In this document: positions 25,676 through 34,364 of the stretch, piece after piece
How the letters are laid out: the number at the start of each line of letters is the position of its first letter
How positions within the stretch are numbered: the stretch's first letter is position 1
Assembly: GCA_038107835.1 (NCBI GenBank)
Contig: JAYNHH010000001.1
Location: forward strand, 124,001 to 188,000
Origin: MED-G116 sp038107835
GTDB lineage: Bacteria > Pseudomonadota > Alphaproteobacteria > Puniceispirillales > Puniceispirillaceae
Reading direction: 5' to 3'
DNA length: 64,000 bases
Position numbers and translations under genes: made by a program
The notes under the pieces: model-generated
The model's database searches: none
The model's input: only the letters and a program-made list of their open reading frames with translations
Told to the model about the DNA's origin: nothing

Positions 25676-27115
25676 ATGAAAAGCTCTCCATCCATACATT
25701 GGTTCCGGCAGGATCTGCGACTTTCCGACAATCCCGCATTCAGCGCTGCCTGCGCAGCAGGTGCCGTCCTGCCAATCTATATTCTCGACGACGATAACGC
25801 CGGACCCGATCGCATGGGCAGTGCCAGCAGGTGGTGGCTCCATCAATCACTGGGTGCCCTCAATTCGGCCCTTGGCGGAAAATTACGTGTCTTCAAGGGA
25901 AACCCGCTGGAGATCATTCCCACTCTGACCAAGGCCAGTGACGCTGGTCTGATCTGCTGGAACCGCTGCTATGAGCCGTGGCGCATTGCCCGCGACACGG
26001 CTTTGAAAGCTGAGTTGGAAGATTCCGGTATTGCCGTACAATCCCACAATGGGTCGCTTTTATGGGAGCCATGGGACATCAAAAAGGGTGATGGAACACC
26101 GTACAAGGTTTTTACACCCTACTTCCGGCGTGGCTGCCTCTCGGCGCCGTCACCGCGTGTTCCCCTGCCAGTCCCTGACAAGTTTGAGATCTGGTCTGGC
26201 AGTGATCATCTGGGTGATATCCGGGTTGATGATCTGGGGCTTTTGCCTGAAGAGGACTGGCATCAGCAATTTGCCGGACACTGGACTCCGGGAGAGGCGG
26301 GTGCCGCCCAGAAGCTGGAACAATTCGTCAATGCGGGTCTTGCCGGTTACAAGGAGGGCCGGAACTTTCCCGCCCGGCCCCACACTTCACGTCTTTCGGC
26401 ACATCTGCATTGGGGTGAAATTTCACCAAATCAGGCATGGTATGCCGTGCGTGATATAATGGACGCTGGTGGGCTGGAAGTTGATGCCGATAATTTCCTG
26501 TCTGAATTGGGGTGGCGGGAATTCTCCTATTCCCTGCTGTTTCACTGTCCTGATCTGCCACGTCAGAATCTTCAACCAAAATTCGATCATTTCCCGTGGG
26601 AGAAAAATGCGGATCACCTGCGCCGCTGGCAGAGGGGACAGACCGGGTATCCCATTGTTGATGCGGCGATGCGCGAGCTTTGGCAGACAGGCTACATGCA
26701 CAACAGGCTGCGCATGGTTGTCGGCTCGTTCCTGGTGAAGAATCTGCGGCTGCATTGGCATCAGGGCGAGGCATGGTTCTGGGATTGTCTGGTTGATGCA
26801 GATCTTGCGAGCAACAGCGCATCATGGCAATGGATTGCGGGCTGTGGCGCGGATGCGGCACCTTATTTCCGCGTTTTCAACCCGGTGACGCAAGGCCAGA
26901 AGTTTGACCAGGACGGAAGTTTTACAAGACGTTTTCTGCCAGAGCTTTCAGCGCTTCCAGCAAAATATCTGTTCAATCCATGGGAGGCGCCGCCGCAGAT
27001 TCTGACCGAAGCTGGTGTTGAGCTGGGCGTAACCTACCCGCATCCGATTGTTGATGTGAAACTGTCCCGCGAGGCAGCGTTGGCTGCCTTTGCGAGTTTG
27101 AGGCAGATTTCATGA
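25676..27115 (+). CDS. phrB: Deoxyribodipyrimidine photolyase, class I CPD type
   Basis: A 479-residue blue-light DNA repair flavoenzyme that reverses cyclobutane pyrimidine dimers. The N-terminal antenna domain begins I-H-W-F-R-Q-D-L-R-L-S-D-N. The C-terminal FAD domain has L-G-W-R-E-F, W-Q-R-G-Q-T-G-Y-P-I-V-D-A-A-M-R-E-L, the M-H-N-R-L-R-M cofactor motif, and the W-Q-W-I-A-G-x-G-A-D-A-A-P-Y-F-R-V-F-N-P signature. Length and motifs match E. coli PhrB. It overlaps the next gene by 4 bp (ATGA), so both photolyases are translationally coupled. Confidence 0.96.
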   Translation: MKSSPSIHWFRQDLRLSDNPAFSAACAAGAVLPIYILDDDNAGPDRMGSASRWWLHQSLGALNSALGGKLRVFKGNPLEIIPTLTKASDAGLICWNRCYEPWRIARDTALKAELEDSGIAVQSHNGSLLWEPWDIKKGDGTPYKVFTPYFRRGCLSAPSPRVPLPVPDKFEIWSGSDHLGDIRVDDLGLLPEEDWHQQFAGHWTPGEAGAAQKLEQFVNAGLAGYKEGRNFPARPHTSRLSAHLHWGEISPNQAWYAVRDIMDAGGLEVDADNFLSELGWREFSYSLLFHCPDLPRQNLQPKFDHFPWEKNADHLRRWQRGQTGYPIVDAAMRELWQTGYMHNRLRMVVGSFLVKNLRLHWHQGEAWFWDCLVDADLASNSASWQWIAGCGADAAPYFRVFNPVTQGQKFDQDGSFTRRFLPELSALPAKYLFNPWEAPPQILTEAGVELGVTYPHPIVDVKLSREAALAAFASLRQIS

Positions 27116-28638
27116 GCAAAACCCTGCGCCTCATTCTTGGTGATCAGTTGAGCCAGTCTCTCAGCAGTCTTGGCGATATTGACCGGGAAAGTGATATTGT
27201 CCTGATGTGCGAGGTCATGGGTGAGGTGACCTATGTGCGCCATCACAAGAAAAAGGTCGCCTTTATCCTCTCTGCGATGCGGCATTTCGCCGACACATTG
27301 TGTGAGCAGGGCATATCGGTTGATTATGTTACACTCGATGATCCCGAGAATAGTGGCAATTTTACAGGTGAGGTGGCACGCGCTGTCGCCCGGCATGATG
27401 CCTCACGATTGATTGTTACTGCACCCGGAGAGTTTCGGGTTCTGGAAGACATGCAGAATTGGGAGACGGATCTTGGCATTGCGGTTGAGATTCGGCAGGA
27501 CGACCGCTTTCTTTGCCCGCCCGAAATGTTCGAAAGCTGGGCTGCCGGTCGCAAGCAGCTGCGCATGGATTTTTTCTATCGGGAGATGCGCCGGCACCAT
27601 GACGTGTTGATGGTCGATGGCAAACCTGTTGGTGGCAAATGGAACTATGACGTTGAGAACCGTGAGCGGCCAGACCCCTCACAGCAGGTGCCAGCGGCAC
27701 TTCAATTCTCGCCCGACGAGACAAGCCAGACGGTTCTGAACCTCGTGGGACATTATTGTGCTGACCATTTTGGTGAGCTTGATGAGTTTGGATTCGCGGT
27801 CACGCGTGAGCAGGCGCTTCAGGTTCTGGAGCATTTTATTGTCAATCGGCTTCCGCTTTTCGGCACGTTTCAGGATGCCATGATCGAGGGTGAGCCGTGG
27901 ATGTACCACAGCCACATAGGGTTCTATCTCAATGTCGGCTTGCTGGGTCCGGGTGAGGTGATCACATCTGCGCAGAATGCCTATGAAGCGGGAACAGCGC
28001 CGCTGAACTCGGTGGAGGGCTTTATCCGCCAAATCCTCGGGTGGCGGGAATTTGTCAGAGGCATCTACTGGTTGAAGATGCCCGGCTATGCGTCGGAGAA
28101 TTTTCTTGCTGCGGACCGCCCTCTTCCAGATTTTTTCTGGACAGGCGATACGCAGATGAACTGCCTGAGGCAATCCATTGGCCAGACCCAAAAATATGCC
28201 TATGCACACCATATTCAGCGTTTGATGGTTCTCGGTAATTTTGCGCTGCTTGCCGGGCTGTCCCCCAAATTCGTCAATGAATGGTATCTTATTGTCTATG
28301 CCGATGCGTTTGAGTGGGTCGAACTGCCCAATGTTTCAGGGATGGTTCTGTTTGCTGACGGTGGCTATCTGGCGAGCAAGCCCTATGCCGCTGGCGGTGC
28401 CTACATAAATCGTATGTCCAACTATTGCCAGAATTGCCGCTATAAGGTGGCAGAGAAAACGGGCGGCGATGCATGCCCGTTCAATTATCTTTACTGGCAC
28501 TTTCTCATCAAGAACCGAGACAGGCTTGGCAACAATGCCCGATTGGGAATGATCTACCGCTCGCTTGATCGGATGAGTGAGGAAAAGCAGCAAACAATCA
28601 TGGATGATGCCCGCCAGTTTCTGAATGGCCTTGCCTGA
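27112..28638 (+). CDS. Iron-sulfur bacterial cryptochrome/(6-4) photolyase (FeS-BCP family)
   Basis: A 508-residue member of the prokaryotic FeS-BCP photolyases, which repair (6-4) photoproducts and carry a [4Fe-4S] cluster. Four cysteines, C351, C439, C442 and C455, align with the cluster ligands C350/C438/C441/C454 of Agrobacterium PhrB with a constant offset of one. The active-site double histidine motif A-H-H-I-Q-R-L-M-V-L-G-N-F-A-L-L is intact. The N-terminal domain (L-R-L-I-L-G-D-Q-L) would bind a lumazine-type antenna. It is coupled to the upstream CPD photolyase; together they cover both major UV lesions. Confidence 0.95.
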   Translation: MSKTLRLILGDQLSQSLSSLGDIDRESDIVLMCEVMGEVTYVRHHKKKVAFILSAMRHFADTLCEQGISVDYVTLDDPENSGNFTGEVARAVARHDASRLIVTAPGEFRVLEDMQNWETDLGIAVEIRQDDRFLCPPEMFESWAAGRKQLRMDFFYREMRRHHDVLMVDGKPVGGKWNYDVENRERPDPSQQVPAALQFSPDETSQTVLNLVGHYCADHFGELDEFGFAVTREQALQVLEHFIVNRLPLFGTFQDAMIEGEPWMYHSHIGFYLNVGLLGPGEVITSAQNAYEAGTAPLNSVEGFIRQILGWREFVRGIYWLKMPGYASENFLAADRPLPDFFWTGDTQMNCLRQSIGQTQKYAYAHHIQRLMVLGNFALLAGLSPKFVNEWYLIVYADAFEWVELPNVSGMVLFADGGYLASKPYAAGGAYINRMSNYCQNCRYKVAEKTGGDACPFNYLYWHFLIKNRDRLGNNARLGMIYRSLDRMSEEKQQTIMDDARQFLNGLA

Positions 28639-28678
28639 CCAGGTGAGGCCAGAGTTAAGTTTTATGGAGTGTCGAGTT

Positions 28679-29305
28679 ATGAAACGTAAGCCTTCCCCCT
28701 TTCGCCGTCCAGGTCAGCTTGTGCTGGCTCTTGTGCTTTTGTCCGGTTTATCCGTTGGCATTTCAGCATGCGCCCGCAGCGGCATCAATACGTTAGTTGA
28801 TCGAACGCCGCAGCTGGATTTGCCAGCCTTTTTCGCGGGGCAGACAGTCGCTCTAGGCATTTTTGAGGACAGGTTTGGCAATCTGCGCCGTCAATTCAGG
28901 GTTGTCCTTGAGGGAACGGTCGATGGTGATGTTCTGACGCTTGACGAGACCTTTCTCTATGATGATGGGGAACAGGATTTCAGGAAATGGGTTATTCGCA
29001 GAACGGGGCAGGGCAAGGATGGTGAAATCCTGTATGAGGGAAGCGCCGAAGATATCACGGGTGTTGCCAAAGGTGCCGTGTCTGGCAATGCCCTGAACTG
29101 GCAATATGATGTTGTGCTATCAATGGGTGGCCGTGACGTCGAAGTGCATTTCGACGATTGGATTTATCAGCAGCATGAGGATGTGGCGATCAATCGTGCC
29201 TATGTCAGCAAATTTGGCATTGAGATTGGTTCTGTCACCATTGTGTTTCTACGTGGCGATGCTGCTGACGCCGTCAGCCCCCTTGATCTGAAAAGATGGT
29301 CCTGA
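28679..29305 (+). CDS. DUF3833 family lipoprotein
   Basis: A 208-residue protein with a hydrophobic signal segment ending L-S-V-G-I-S-A-C, a plausible lipobox, so it is probably a membrane-anchored lipoprotein. The F-E-D-R-F-G-N-L-R-R-Q-F...L-T-L-D-E-T-F-L-Y-D-D-G-E core is characteristic of DUF3833. The start at 28679 is preferred, as earlier in-frame ATGs overlap the photolyase end. This family often sits beside photolyase, chalcone-isomerase-like and SDR genes in light-responsive clusters, as here. The molecular function is unknown. Confidence 0.85.
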   Translation: MKRKPSPFRRPGQLVLALVLLSGLSVGISACARSGINTLVDRTPQLDLPAFFAGQTVALGIFEDRFGNLRRQFRVVLEGTVDGDVLTLDETFLYDDGEQDFRKWVIRRTGQGKDGEILYEGSAEDITGVAKGAVSGNALNWQYDVVLSMGGRDVEVHFDDWIYQQHEDVAINRAYVSKFGIEIGSVTIVFLRGDAADAVSPLDLKRWS

Positions 29306-29365
29306 TAAGCATCTGTCTGTAATGGTGGGCTGTGTTTTTTGCCCGGGCTGAAGACTGGTTTTGTT

Positions 29366-29893
29366 ATGGTAAAGTTTGCCCAGGGCGCATTCGCGGCGCT
29401 CATGCTTATTGTCGTTAACGGTTTTGCCAACGCGCAGACAGCGATGATTGACAGATTCGTGCCAGAGGCTGCGCTTGTGGGCGAGGCGCGTTTCAAGGTG
29501 TTGCTTTTCCCTGTTTATGATGCGTCACTATATGCACCGAAGGGTGATTACAGAAAATCTGGTCCGCTTGCGCTCGAGTTGAACTACCTTTTTGACGTCG
29601 AGAAGGAGCGCATTGTCAATCAAACGGTAAAGACGTTCGAGCGCCGTAAACTTGGCTCGGATGCTGATGTTGCCAAATGGCGTAAAATTATGGGTGAGCA
29701 TTTTTCTGATGTGCAACAGGGCGATCGGATTATGATTGCTTTTCCCGACTTGCAGACAGTTGTTTTCTCAACGAATGGGAGCGATCCTACATTTGTGTCG
29801 GATGCAGGGTTCGCAGAGGCGTTCAAAGATCTCTGGCTTGGTGATAATGTGCGAAACAAGCGCTTCCAGAACAAATTACTGGGTTTGAAATAA
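29366..29893 (+). CDS. Exported chalcone-isomerase-like protein
   Basis: A 175-residue protein with a cleavable signal peptide (about 24 residues ending in N-A-Q-T). The remainder resembles the bacterial chalcone isomerase-like family: F-K-V-L-L-F-P-V-Y-D-A-S-L-Y-A, L-E-L-N-Y-L-F and W-R-K-I-M-G-E-H-F-S-D-V-Q-Q-G-D-R-I. Plant catalytic residues are not recognisable, so flavonoid chemistry should not be assumed. The start at 29366 gives MVKFAQGAF; an upstream TTG at 29339 is unlikely. It is part of the photolyase cluster. Confidence 0.78.
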   Translation: MVKFAQGAFAALMLIVVNGFANAQTAMIDRFVPEAALVGEARFKVLLFPVYDASLYAPKGDYRKSGPLALELNYLFDVEKERIVNQTVKTFERRKLGSDADVAKWRKIMGEHFSDVQQGDRIMIAFPDLQTVVFSTNGSDPTFVSDAGFAEAFKDLWLGDNVRNKRFQNKLLGLK

Positions 29894-29953
29894 CCTGCTG
29901 TCCGGTGAGGTTTAAGCTGGACGCTATCAAAGTCCAATGGGAGTGGTTGCCTC

Positions 29954-30511
29954 ATGCGGCTTGGTGCCTTTTTCTTTGAAATTCTGCCGCTGGCAGGCTT
30001 CTTTATTGCCTTTCACTATCTAGGTTTGTTGCCTGCTGCTGCGATCTCAGTTGGTCTGGGGCTGCTTGTTTTGCTCGTTGCGCGATTGCGGGAGCGACGT
30101 TTTGCAAAGTTTCCGCTGTTCTCATTGATCATTTCTGCTCTCTTCACGCTGGCGGCCCTGCTCTTTGATGCGGCTGTTTTTGTCAAAATTCAGCCAACCC
30201 TGTTCAATGGGGCGTTTGCGGCAATCCTGTTTCTTGGCCTGTTTCGGGGGCGGGCAATGATGCGGGAGTTCTTCGGCGACCAGTTTGATTTGACTGAGTC
30301 CACCTGGCAGCAACTCAGCTTTCGGTGGGCCTGTTTCTTTTTGGTTCTGGCCGTCGCCAATGAGTTGGCCTGGCGTCTGCTGGATGAGGCTGACTGGGTG
30401 GCCTACAAAACCTTTGTTGCTGCGCCGGCAAGTATGATCTTCATGTTGCTGCAGTTGCCTTTGACGTTGCGTGGTCGACGCGACATCGATCAATCCCTCA
30501 AAAGGGAATAG
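29954..30511 (+). CDS. yciB: YciB / intracellular septation protein A family membrane protein
   Basis: A 185-residue inner-membrane protein with about five helices. The family pattern is clear: F-E-I-L-P-L-A-G-F-F-I-A, F-V-K-I-Q-P-T-L-F-N-G-A-F-A, a G-x-x-F-x-L-x-x-x-x-W-x-x-L-x-x-R-W-A segment and N-E-L-A-W. YciB proteins help cell-envelope maintenance and septation. Here the gene sits inside the light-stress cluster rather than near tonB or cell-division genes. It converges with the SDR gene, overlapping 14 bp at the 3' ends. Confidence 0.82.
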   Translation: MRLGAFFFEILPLAGFFIAFHYLGLLPAAAISVGLGLLVLLVARLRERRFAKFPLFSLIISALFTLAALLFDAAVFVKIQPTLFNGAFAAILFLGLFRGRAMMREFFGDQFDLTESTWQQLSFRWACFFLVLAVANELAWRLLDEADWVAYKTFVAAPASMIFMLLQLPLTLRGRRDIDQSLKRE

Positions 30512-31232
30512 GTTTGCCATCAAAGGCGAAAAAACCGCCTGAGTCCGTCGGCGTCAGCCTGTTCAGCACAGACCACATCATGGTGGCACTATCCTCGACG
30601 GTGAATAGGCGACCCTCGGGAACATGCGCCTGAAATGGTTTTGACAGTGCTGTATCAACGGTGCCGGGATGCAGGGTGGCGACACAGGCATTGGGATTGT
30701 AACGCGCCATCTCGATGGACAGGGTGCGCATCAGTTGGTTCTGTGCTGCTTTGCTGGCACGGTAGGCATACCAGCCTCCCAACCGGTTGTCGCTGATCGA
30801 TCCAACACGTGCGGAGATGCTTGCAAAACACAGAGCATGGTCACCGCGAAGTGCCTGCAAGAGAGCTTTTGCCAGTAAAATGGGGCCTGTTGCATTGACC
30901 TGATAGGCGTAGGTCAGAGCATCTGCATCAATGTCGGCAAGGCGTTTTTCAGGCGTGATAACTTCATCTTTGAGAACGCCGGAACAGCAGATTACGCGAT
31001 CGAGCTTGTCTGTCTGTGACCGAATTTGCTCACCCGCCTGTTCAATGCTGTCCGGCTTGAGATTGTCGAGCGCAAGCCAAGTAATGGTGGGTCCTGGTGG
31101 CAAATCCGCATATCCCTGTGTTGCTGCAGGGTCTCGTGCTGTCAGAAACAGGTGATCTGCATCAGACTCAATGGCTTTATGTGCGAGAGCAAGGCCGATG
31201 CCGCGACCTGCCCCCTGAATTACCACATTCAT
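30498..31232 (-). CDS. Short-chain dehydrogenase (CsgA-like SDR)
   Basis: A 244-residue classical SDR. The Rossmann motif G-A-G-R-G-I-G-L-A-L is near residues 7-16, and the catalytic segment is S...Y-A-Y-R-A-S-K-A-A (Tyr-x3-Lys replaced in spacing by Y-R-A-S-K). The C-terminal half has the H-P-G-T-V-D-T motif of the C-factor-like subgroup. The start at 31232 is used; an ATG at 31244 would add four residues. It is commonly found with photolyase and DUF3833 genes; its substrate is unknown. Confidence 0.85.
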   Translation of the reverse strand: MNVVIQGAGRGIGLALAHKAIESDADHLFLTARDPAATQGYADLPPGPTITWLALDNLKPDSIEQAGEQIRSQTDKLDRVICCSGVLKDEVITPEKRLADIDADALTYAYQVNATGPILLAKALLQALRGDHALCFASISARVGSISDNRLGGWYAYRASKAAQNQLMRTLSIEMARYNPNACVATLHPGTVDTALSKPFQAHVPEGRLFTVEDSATMMWSVLNRLTPTDSGGFFAFDGKPIPF

Positions 31233-31375
31233 TATCTGATCCATTTCTGGTTATGAGGGGTGGATGAACACCTTGTCTCTTTCATCGATTTGGGTCGCAT
31301 TGATCATGTGACCCTTATTGATGATTTGGGTTGCCGCCACCATCTACACAAGAGTGAAGAAGTGAGGAAAATTTT

Positions 31376-31864
31376 ATGTTTTTTGCAAGATTACAGAGAA
31401 ACTTCCCCATCAGCCAGATTGTGACAATTCTGGCTTTTTGCATGATGACGATGTCGGCGAGGGCAGATCTGGTTAAACCAGATCCCTCGATTGCGCCGGT
31501 GGAGGTTGTCGCCATTCAACTCAAGGCCCTGCAATTCAATGATAACCCTGAGCCCGATTTTGGCATCGCCCAGACATGGGCATTTGCACATCCACGCAAC
31601 CGTGCGGCAACAGGGCCGCTTCCGAGGTTTGCATCGATGATCAAGGGGCCGTCCTATGCCAAGATGCTGAACCACAGCCGGCATGAAATTTCCCCGGTCA
31701 TGGTCGGGCCGGATATGGCGCAATTTGATGTGTTGTTGGAGACTGATGGCGGCAAAATTCTGTTGTTTCAGTGGGGTGTTGAAAAGGTTAAATCCGGTGA
31801 ATTTGCCGGTAGTTGGATGACGGTCGCTGTTTCGATGCCAAGGCTCGCTGGTCAGGGAAGCTAG
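31376..31864 (+). CDS. Exported protein, DUF4864-like
   Basis: A 162-residue protein with an N-terminal hydrophobic signal of about 30 residues ending S-A-R-A-D. The mature part, I-Q-L-K-A-L-Q-F-N-D...A-W-x-F-A-H-P-x-N-R, followed by R-F-A-S-M-I-K, resembles the DUF4864 family, which adopts an NTF2-like fold. No catalytic residues are evident. It converges on the EamA gene with a 4-bp overlap at the 3' ends. Function unknown. Confidence 0.7.
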   Translation: MFFARLQRNFPISQIVTILAFCMMTMSARADLVKPDPSIAPVEVVAIQLKALQFNDNPEPDFGIAQTWAFAHPRNRAATGPLPRFASMIKGPSYAKMLNHSRHEISPVMVGPDMAQFDVLLETDGGKILLFQWGVEKVKSGEFAGSWMTVAVSMPRLAGQGS

Positions 31865-32775
31865 CGTAACTGACGCTCGCGCCAGAAGGTAAAGAGTCCT
31901 GCCCCCACAATGATGCTGGCGCCCAGTACAATATATCTGTCAATGACATCGCCAAAGGCCCACATGCCAACAGCTGATGCAAAGACAAGCTGGAAATAGG
32001 CAAACGGCTGCACCGTAGAGGCCTCAGTGACGTCATAGGCCTTGATCAACAGAAAATGGCCACCGATTCCTGTTAGGCAGAGAGCCGCCATCCAGAGCCA
32101 GTCCAGGCCCGCAGGTGGAAGCCAGAAAAAGGGTCCGATCAGGCTTACCCCAATGGCACCACCCACCCCTGTCCAGAAGAAGCTGGTCTCGGCAGAATCG
32201 CGCCGTGCGGCATACCGTGTCAAAACACCATAGGCAGCAAAACACAGGGCGCTGATGACAGGCAGTATTGTATGCAGATCGAAAAAACCCGTACCTGGCC
32301 GAATTGCAATGATGACCCCGCACAGGCCGGCTACAACGGCTGCCCAGCGCCGCCATCCCACCCGCTCGCCCAGAAAGAGTGCGGAGAGGGCGGTGATGGT
32401 CAGCGGATAGCTGGCAAAAACTGCCTGAAATTCGACCAGGCCAACAAGCGTGAAGGCCCATACCGCAACACATATCTGGACAACAAGTAGAACGCCACGT
32501 CCTATCTGAAGAACAGGTTGGCTGGTTTTGGCAATTGCACTTACGCCCCCGCGATAATGGCTCAGCGCCACCACAAACAGTGCAAAGAACCAATAACGGA
32601 TCATGACAATTGTAAGGACATTGTAATTTTCCGCCAGATAGCGAGAAATACCGTCCTGAACGGCAAAGACCATCGTGGTCAGAACCATCAGGATGATGCC
32701 AAGGGTTGGCCTGCTTGTGCGCGGGGTTTTGGGACTCATTTGTCTGAGCTTAGGCTTAGCCCTGCCTGATTGCAC
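31861..32775 (-). CDS. EamA/DMT-family transporter
   Basis: A 304-residue ten-helix transporter with two EamA repeats; F-A-S-Y-P-L-T-I-T-A-L-S-A-L-F-L-G-E marks the end of the first. The N-terminus carries a polar stretch of about 20 residues. It is distinct in sequence from the 20.3-kb paralogue. It lies 3 bp after the uracil-DNA glycosylase coding region begins its stop side on the same strand, so the two may share a transcript. Substrate unknown. Confidence 0.88.
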   Translation of the reverse strand: MQSGRAKPKLRQMSPKTPRTSRPTLGIILMVLTTMVFAVQDGISRYLAENYNVLTIVMIRYWFFALFVVALSHYRGGVSAIAKTSQPVLQIGRGVLLVVQICVAVWAFTLVGLVEFQAVFASYPLTITALSALFLGERVGWRRWAAVVAGLCGVIIAIRPGTGFFDLHTILPVISALCFAAYGVLTRYAARRDSAETSFFWTGVGGAIGVSLIGPFFWLPPAGLDWLWMAALCLTGIGGHFLLIKAYDVTEASTVQPFAYFQLVFASAVGMWAFGDVIDRYIVLGASIIVGAGLFTFWRERQLR

Positions 32776-32778
32776 ATG

Positions 32779-33456
32779 TTAATTTAGCTGCCAGTCAATT
32801 GGGTCAACATGTTTGCTGGCTAGATACGCATTTGTCTGTGAAAAGGGGCTGGATCCAAAAAACCCATTATGTGCTGATAGGGGAGAGGGATGCGCACTGG
32901 TAATCACCAGATGCCTTTTCTGATCGATGAAGCGGCCCTTCTGCATCGCCTTACGGCCCCAAAAGATGAAAACGATATTGGTTCGTTCCCTGTTCAGAAC
33001 ATCCATCACCGCATCGGTAAAGGGCTCCCAACCCTTGTTCTGATGTGATCCTGCGTGCGCTTCCTCAACGGTCAGGCAGCTGTTCAGCAGTAACACACCC
33101 TGTTTGGCCCATGCAGATAGATCACCATGCGAAGCCGGTTCCAGGCCAAGATCAGCCTGCAGTTCTTTGTAGATGTTTTTCAGGGATGGTGGCGGTGGCA
33201 CATTTGCCTCAACGGAAAAGCTCAAACCGTGAGCCTGCCCTGGTCCGTGATAGGGATCCTGGCCAAGAATGACCACCTTCACTTGGTCAAAGGGTGTGAG
33301 TGCAAATGCGTTGAAGATTTTGCCGCTGGGAGGATGGATTTTCTTGCCAGCAGCTTTTTCCTGCCGCAGAAAATCACCAAGAGACCTCATTTCCGCCGTT
33401 TCAAAAAGCGGGGCAAGTCTCTGGTGCCAACTGGTCTCTAGTTTCACTTCGGGCAT
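32779..33456 (-). CDS. ung: Uracil-DNA glycosylase, family 1
   Basis: A 225-residue DNA-repair enzyme that excises uracil. Family-1 motifs are complete: the catalytic water-activating G-Q-D-P-Y-H-G, L-L-L-N-S-C-L-T-V, I-V-F-I-F-W-G, and the H-P-S-P-L-S-A minor-groove loop with the invariant His. The ATG at 33456 is used; a GTG two codons earlier is the alternative. It lies just upstream of the EamA gene on the same strand. Confidence 0.97.
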   Translation of the reverse strand: MPEVKLETSWHQRLAPLFETAEMRSLGDFLRQEKAAGKKIHPPSGKIFNAFALTPFDQVKVVILGQDPYHGPGQAHGLSFSVEANVPPPPSLKNIYKELQADLGLEPASHGDLSAWAKQGVLLLNSCLTVEEAHAGSHQNKGWEPFTDAVMDVLNRERTNIVFIFWGRKAMQKGRFIDQKRHLVITSAHPSPLSAHNGFFGSSPFSQTNAYLASKHVDPIDWQLN

Positions 33457-33544
33457 GGTCACAGGCTACGCACAGACGATGCGGCTTGCAAGCGGTGGCG
33501 CCGGGCGTTCTTTAACGACGCGATATGCTGAAAATGACCACGTA

Positions 33545-34186
33545 TTATTCTGCTGCAGAGAGGTTGCGCTGGGCGTTGCTGGCAGCATCACCGATCTTGG
33601 CAATCTCTTTGCTTGCGTCAGCAATCACCTTGCGCCGGTTCTTGGACAGGCCCGTCGCATCAACGAAGGTTACGTCTGTGATGCCGATAAAGGACAGTAT
33701 ATGTTTTACATATCCACTGGTGTAGTCGATTTCGCTGCCGCCAAGGGTGCCGCCAGAGGTGATCACCACAAATGCGCGTTTGTCAGTGAGCATGCCCCGC
33801 GGCTTGTCGTTTTCATAGACGAAGGTGATGTTCGTTCGGCAAACAAGGTCAATCCAAGCCTTGAAGGCTGCTGGTACACTGAAATTGTAGATTGGAACAG
33901 CAATGACGATGTCGTCGGCTGCCTGCAACTCGGACACCAGCGCATCCGACTGCGCCAAAATTACCCGTTGATCCTGTGTGCGCATTTCTTCTGGGGTGCG
34001 ATCACTGTCAATCCACGCATCATTAACCAAACCGACGCCGCAGGTCAGGTCACGGTTAACAACCTCGACATCCGGTGACCGGCCACCAAGTGCTGCCACC
34101 ATCTCATCGGCGAGCCGGCGGCTGACTGATTTCGTTTTCCGCATGCTTGCGTCGACGCGAAGGACTGTTTTAGGAGTTCTGCTCAT
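33545..34186 (-). CDS. azoR: FMN-dependent NADH:quinone/azo reductase (AzoR-like)
   Basis: A 213-residue flavodoxin-like reductase. The phosphate loop is S-M-R-K-T-K-S-V-S-R-R-L, and the P-I-Y-N-F-S-V-P-A-A-F-K-A-W-I-D motif and the T-S-G-G-T-L-G-G segment match AzoR. It probably reduces quinones or azo/nitro compounds with NADH. It diverges from a LysR regulator, the usual arrangement for inducible oxidoreductases. Confidence 0.9.
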   Translation of the reverse strand: MSRTPKTVLRVDASMRKTKSVSRRLADEMVAALGGRSPDVEVVNRDLTCGVGLVNDAWIDSDRTPEEMRTQDQRVILAQSDALVSELQAADDIVIAVPIYNFSVPAAFKAWIDLVCRTNITFVYENDKPRGMLTDKRAFVVITSGGTLGGSEIDYTSGYVKHILSFIGITDVTFVDATGLSKNRRKVIADASKEIAKIGDAASNAQRNLSAAE

Positions 34187-34235
34187 AATATACCTGTGCC
34201 CTCCAAGCTCTTATCCAGCGGCAACTGAGGGAAAG

Positions 34236-34272
34236 GAGAGCCATGGGAGGGGGGAGGACCCCCATGGCTCTC
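34236..34272. promoter_or_regulatory. Perfect 12-bp inverted repeat in the azoR/LysR intergenic region
   Basis: GAGAGCCATGGG (34236-34247) is repeated inverted as CCCATGGCTCTC (34261-34272) around a purine-rich 13-nt spacer with GGAGG-like runs. It lies 50-86 bp upstream of the azoR ATG and about 93 bp upstream of the LysR gene. Such a stable stem could act as a leader hairpin of azoR or as a terminator for stray transcription; no T run follows on either strand. Confidence 0.55.
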
Positions 34273-34324
34273 ACTAACCTAATTATTGCTGCCCCAGGTA
34301 AAAAGCCGCTAATTAAACAAAATA

Positions 34325-34337
34325 TAATTCTAAATTA
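34325..34337 (+). promoter_or_regulatory. Candidate LysR-type operator (T-N11-A palindrome)
   Basis: TAATT-CTA-AATTA is a symmetrical T-N11-A box 27 bp before the LysR ATG at 34365 and about 140 bp before azoR. Position and shape fit an autoregulatory binding site of the adjacent regulator. AT-rich surroundings make chance occurrence possible. Confidence 0.4.
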
Positions 34338-34364
34338 ATCAATAATGATATACACTGCGACATA

